Shown here piece after piece: positions 30,459 to 32,431 of a DNA stretch of 32,431 nucleotides; positions within the stretch are counted from its first letter, which is position 1, and each line of letters opens with the position of its first letter. Both the position numbers and the translations under genes were made by a program. The notes below the pieces were generated by a model, which was given only the letters and a program-made list of their open reading frames with translations, had not been told where the DNA came from and searched no databases. This stretch comes from UBA11891 sp003533785 (GTDB lineage Bacteria > Bacteroidota > Bacteroidia > Flavobacteriales > Flavobacteriaceae), in assembly GCA_949511625.1 (NCBI GenBank), contig CATFEX010000016.1, positions 1 through 32,431 on the forward strand, in the 5' to 3' direction.

Positions 30459-32431
30459 ATGAAAAAATTCAGTTTGCCGTTAAAAATAATTGGAGTTTTT
30501 GTGCTCCTTCTGCTCCTTTTCCTTTTTTTAGTTTTTCGTTTTTTCGATACCACCTTTCTACATTTTGAGGATGACTATACTGAAAAAACAACTTTCGAAC
30601 AACGTACTGAAGCGGGATTTACCTTTTTAGACAGGAATGCCAATGGCCAATTAGAGCCCTACGAAGATGATCGATTGCCACTGGCCGAGCGTGTGGAAGA
30701 TGTCCTTTCTCGAATGACTATTGAAGAAAAAATCCATCTTTTGAAAGGCTCTGGAACCGCATCGGCGATGGGTGAAACAGCCCCTGGTGGTGTAACGGGA
30801 GCTGTTGGAACGATGGTTGCCACGCCACGCCTAGGTTTACCCACCCTCTACTTGTCCGACGGCCCAGCCGGTTTGCGAATATCCCCAACACGGGAAGGAG
30901 AGGATAGGACCTATTTCAGTACGGCTTTTCCCATCGCTACTCAATTGGCTTCAACTTGGAATGAAGCCCTTATCAATGAGATTGGAAAGGCCATGGGGGA
31001 AGAAGCCCGAGATTACGGAGTGGATGTGATTCTGGGTCCAGGGGCCAACATTCACCGTCATCCCTTGTGTGGGCGCAATTTTGAATATTTTTCAGAGGAC
31101 CCCTTACTGTCGGGCTATATGGGAGCGGCCATCGTCAATGGAATCGAAAGCCAGGGTATAGGAGCCTCGGTAAAACATTTTGTAGCCAATAATCAAGAAA
31201 CCTGGCGGAATTTCAATGATGTGATTGTATCTGAAAGAGCCCTGCGCGAAATTTACCTTAAAGGTTTTGAACATATTGTAAAACGATCTCAACCTTGGGC
31301 CATCATGTCATCATATAACAAAGTAGGCGGGTCCTACACTTCGGAAAGTGAACAGCTATTGTCTGAGGTACTTCGCAACGATTGGGGGTTTGAAGGGATG
31401 GTGATGACAGATTGGTTTGGCGGGAAAAATGCCCCTCAACAGATCAGGGCTGGGAACGATCTTTTGGAACCGGGAACCAATCGTCAATGGAAGGCCCTAC
31501 GGAAGGCCCATACTGAGGGCAGTCTATCGGAAGCTATAATCGATCGAGCCCTTCGTCGGATATTAACCGTGGTATTTAAGTCTCAAAAAATGCAGAATTA
31601 TCAACGCTCTAATCAGCCCGACCTAGCACAACATGCAGCTTTGGCTCGTTATGCAGCGGCAGAGGGTATCGTGTTGTTAAAAAATGAAGGAGTATTGCCT
31701 TTGGCCGACTCTTTGAATGTTGCCTTGCTGGGAGTTTCGTCCTATGAATTGATATCGGGAGGAACCGGTTCGGGGGACGTGAACGAAGCCTATACCATTT
31801 CCCTGCAGCAAGGATTAGCTGCAGCAGGCTATCAAATTAATGTATCTGGAGCAGCGATTTTTGAAACACACCGAAAAAACAACGCTGAGGGTTTTGTCAA
31901 ACCCGAAGGGGTAGCCGCCATATTTACGGCCTACACCCCTCCTGAAATTGAATACACTCAGGCCCAATTGGATGAAATGGTAGCTACTTCAGATATTGGA
32001 GTAATTACTTTAGGAAGAAATTCTGGGGAGTTCGTGGACCGCTATGAAAAAGGAGATTTTTTACTGACTGATCAGGAACAGCAGCAAATCACAAAGATTT
32101 GTGAACGATTTCATTTGGCCAACAAAAAAGTTGTACTGGTTCTCAATGTTGGTGGTGTGATTGAAACGGCATCTTGGAAAGCGCAACCCGACGCCATTCT
32201 ATTGGCTTGGCAAGGGGGACAAGAAGGAGGAAATGCCATAACCGATGTTTTGAAAGGAGCAGTAAACCCCAGCGGAAAACTACCTGCCACCTTTCCGATG
32301 CAGTTATCGGATCACGCTTCCGATGCAAATTTTCCGAAAAACCGCATTCATATAAAATTAGAAGATATGTTTATCGGCATGTTGCTTCCTCCTGAGGAGC
32401 GTACCGAATCAGAAAAAATAAGAGACGAAGA
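30459..32431 (+). CDS. Glycoside hydrolase family 3 beta-glucosidase, 3' end beyond window
   Basis: The frame is open from the ATG at 30459 to the window edge (657 codons) with no stop, so the C-terminus is missing. Residues ~9-30 form a single hydrophobic segment (signal or membrane anchor). An EF-hand-like DRNANGQLEPYE loop follows near residue 58, then AERVEDVLSRMTIEEK. The (beta/alpha)8 domain has the substrate-binding KHFVANNQE (Lys239, His240) and nucleophile Asp318 in VMTDWFG. The GH3 C-terminal domain has GRNSGEFVDR, with Glu524 the probable acid/base. It would release glucose or related sugars from beta-glycosides in the periplasm or at the membrane. It starts 126 bases after the SGNH hydrolase. 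Confidence 0.92.
   Translation, partial: MKKFSLPLKIIGVFVLLLLLFLFLVFRFFDTTFLHFEDDYTEKTTFEQRTEAGFTFLDRNANGQLEPYEDDRLPLAERVEDVLSRMTIEEKIHLLKGSGTASAMGETAPGGVTGAVGTMVATPRLGLPTLYLSDGPAGLRISPTREGEDRTYFSTAFPIATQLASTWNEALINEIGKAMGEEARDYGVDVILGPGANIHRHPLCGRNFEYFSEDPLLSGYMGAAIVNGIESQGIGASVKHFVANNQETWRNFNDVIVSERALREIYLKGFEHIVKRSQPWAIMSSYNKVGGSYTSESEQLLSEVLRNDWGFEGMVMTDWFGGKNAPQQIRAGNDLLEPGTNRQWKALRKAHTEGSLSEAIIDRALRRILTVVFKSQKMQNYQRSNQPDLAQHAALARYAAAEGIVLLKNEGVLPLADSLNVALLGVSSYELISGGTGSGDVNEAYTISLQQGLAAAGYQINVSGAAIFETHRKNNAEGFVKPEGVAAIFTAYTPPEIEYTQAQLDEMVATSDIGVITLGRNSGEFVDRYEKGDFLLTDQEQQQITKICERFHLANKKVVLVLNVGGVIETASWKAQPDAILLAWQGGQEGGNAITDVLKGAVNPSGKLPATFPMQLSDHASDANFPKNRIHIKLEDMFIGMLLPPEERTESEKIRDE

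Overview
This window looks like chromosomal DNA from a member of the Bacteroidota, most likely a marine Flavobacteriaceae. The evidence is: TonB-dependent receptors with N-terminal carboxypeptidase-regulatory-like domains; lipoproteins with acidic residues right after the lipobox cysteine; a NagB/PIG-L fusion; an HPPK/deoxynucleoside kinase fusion; few Shine-Dalgarno sites; and several TAnnTTTG-type -7 promoter elements. Coding density is very high. No gap without a gene exceeds 300 bases.

Layout. (1) Bases 1-3904 are the end of a sugar-oxidation cluster: the tail of a DUF1080 (3-keto-disaccharide hydrolase family) protein, a Gfo/Idh/MocA oxidoreductase, and on the opposite strand a GMC flavoprotein with its Tat-type small subunit. 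The GMC protein carries a C-X5-C-X3-C motif like the Fe-S motif of bacterial FAD-glucose dehydrogenases. Together they suggest a periplasmic 3-keto-glycoside pathway. (2) 3998-5908 encodes a NagB-like deaminase fused to a PIG-L deacetylase. (3) 5960-10512 is a tight five-gene unit: a His-rich small secreted protein, an acidic lipoprotein, a TonB receptor of metal-receptor type, a YhhN-family membrane protein and an unknown secreted protein. (4) 10509-13365 holds a Tat-exported Rieske lipoprotein and a divergent second TonB receptor.

(5) 13368-19313 is housekeeping: a glutaryl-CoA dehydrogenase-like enzyme, rimM and rpsP on the minus strand, then tig-clpP-clpX on the plus strand. The S16 protein carries a tail of about 165 residues; its last 109 residues are acidic and include 10-residue repeats. 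The best promoter of the window and a hairpin leader precede rpsP. (6) 19310-26539 carries a GH3-family adenylate-forming enzyme, a DUF2797 protein, rluF, a queuosine-precursor transporter (YhhQ), sppA, the folK/dNK fusion and a SpoU methyltransferase. (7) mutS (GTG start) is followed by tRNA-Gly(GCC) and tRNA-Leu(UAA) with a clear terminator. (8) The window ends with an SGNH hydrolase and a truncated, membrane-anchored GH3 beta-glucosidase, which suggests carbohydrate genes placed after the tRNAs.

I found no CRISPR array, insertion sequence, integrase or phage module. The most notable items are the Fe-S-type GMC/small-subunit pair in a 3-keto-sugar context, the His-rich/lipoprotein/TonB metal unit, the surface-type Rieske lipoprotein, the S16 repeat tail with its leader hairpin, and the substituted active-site position in the NagB domain. 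Nothing here is clearly a wholly new system.
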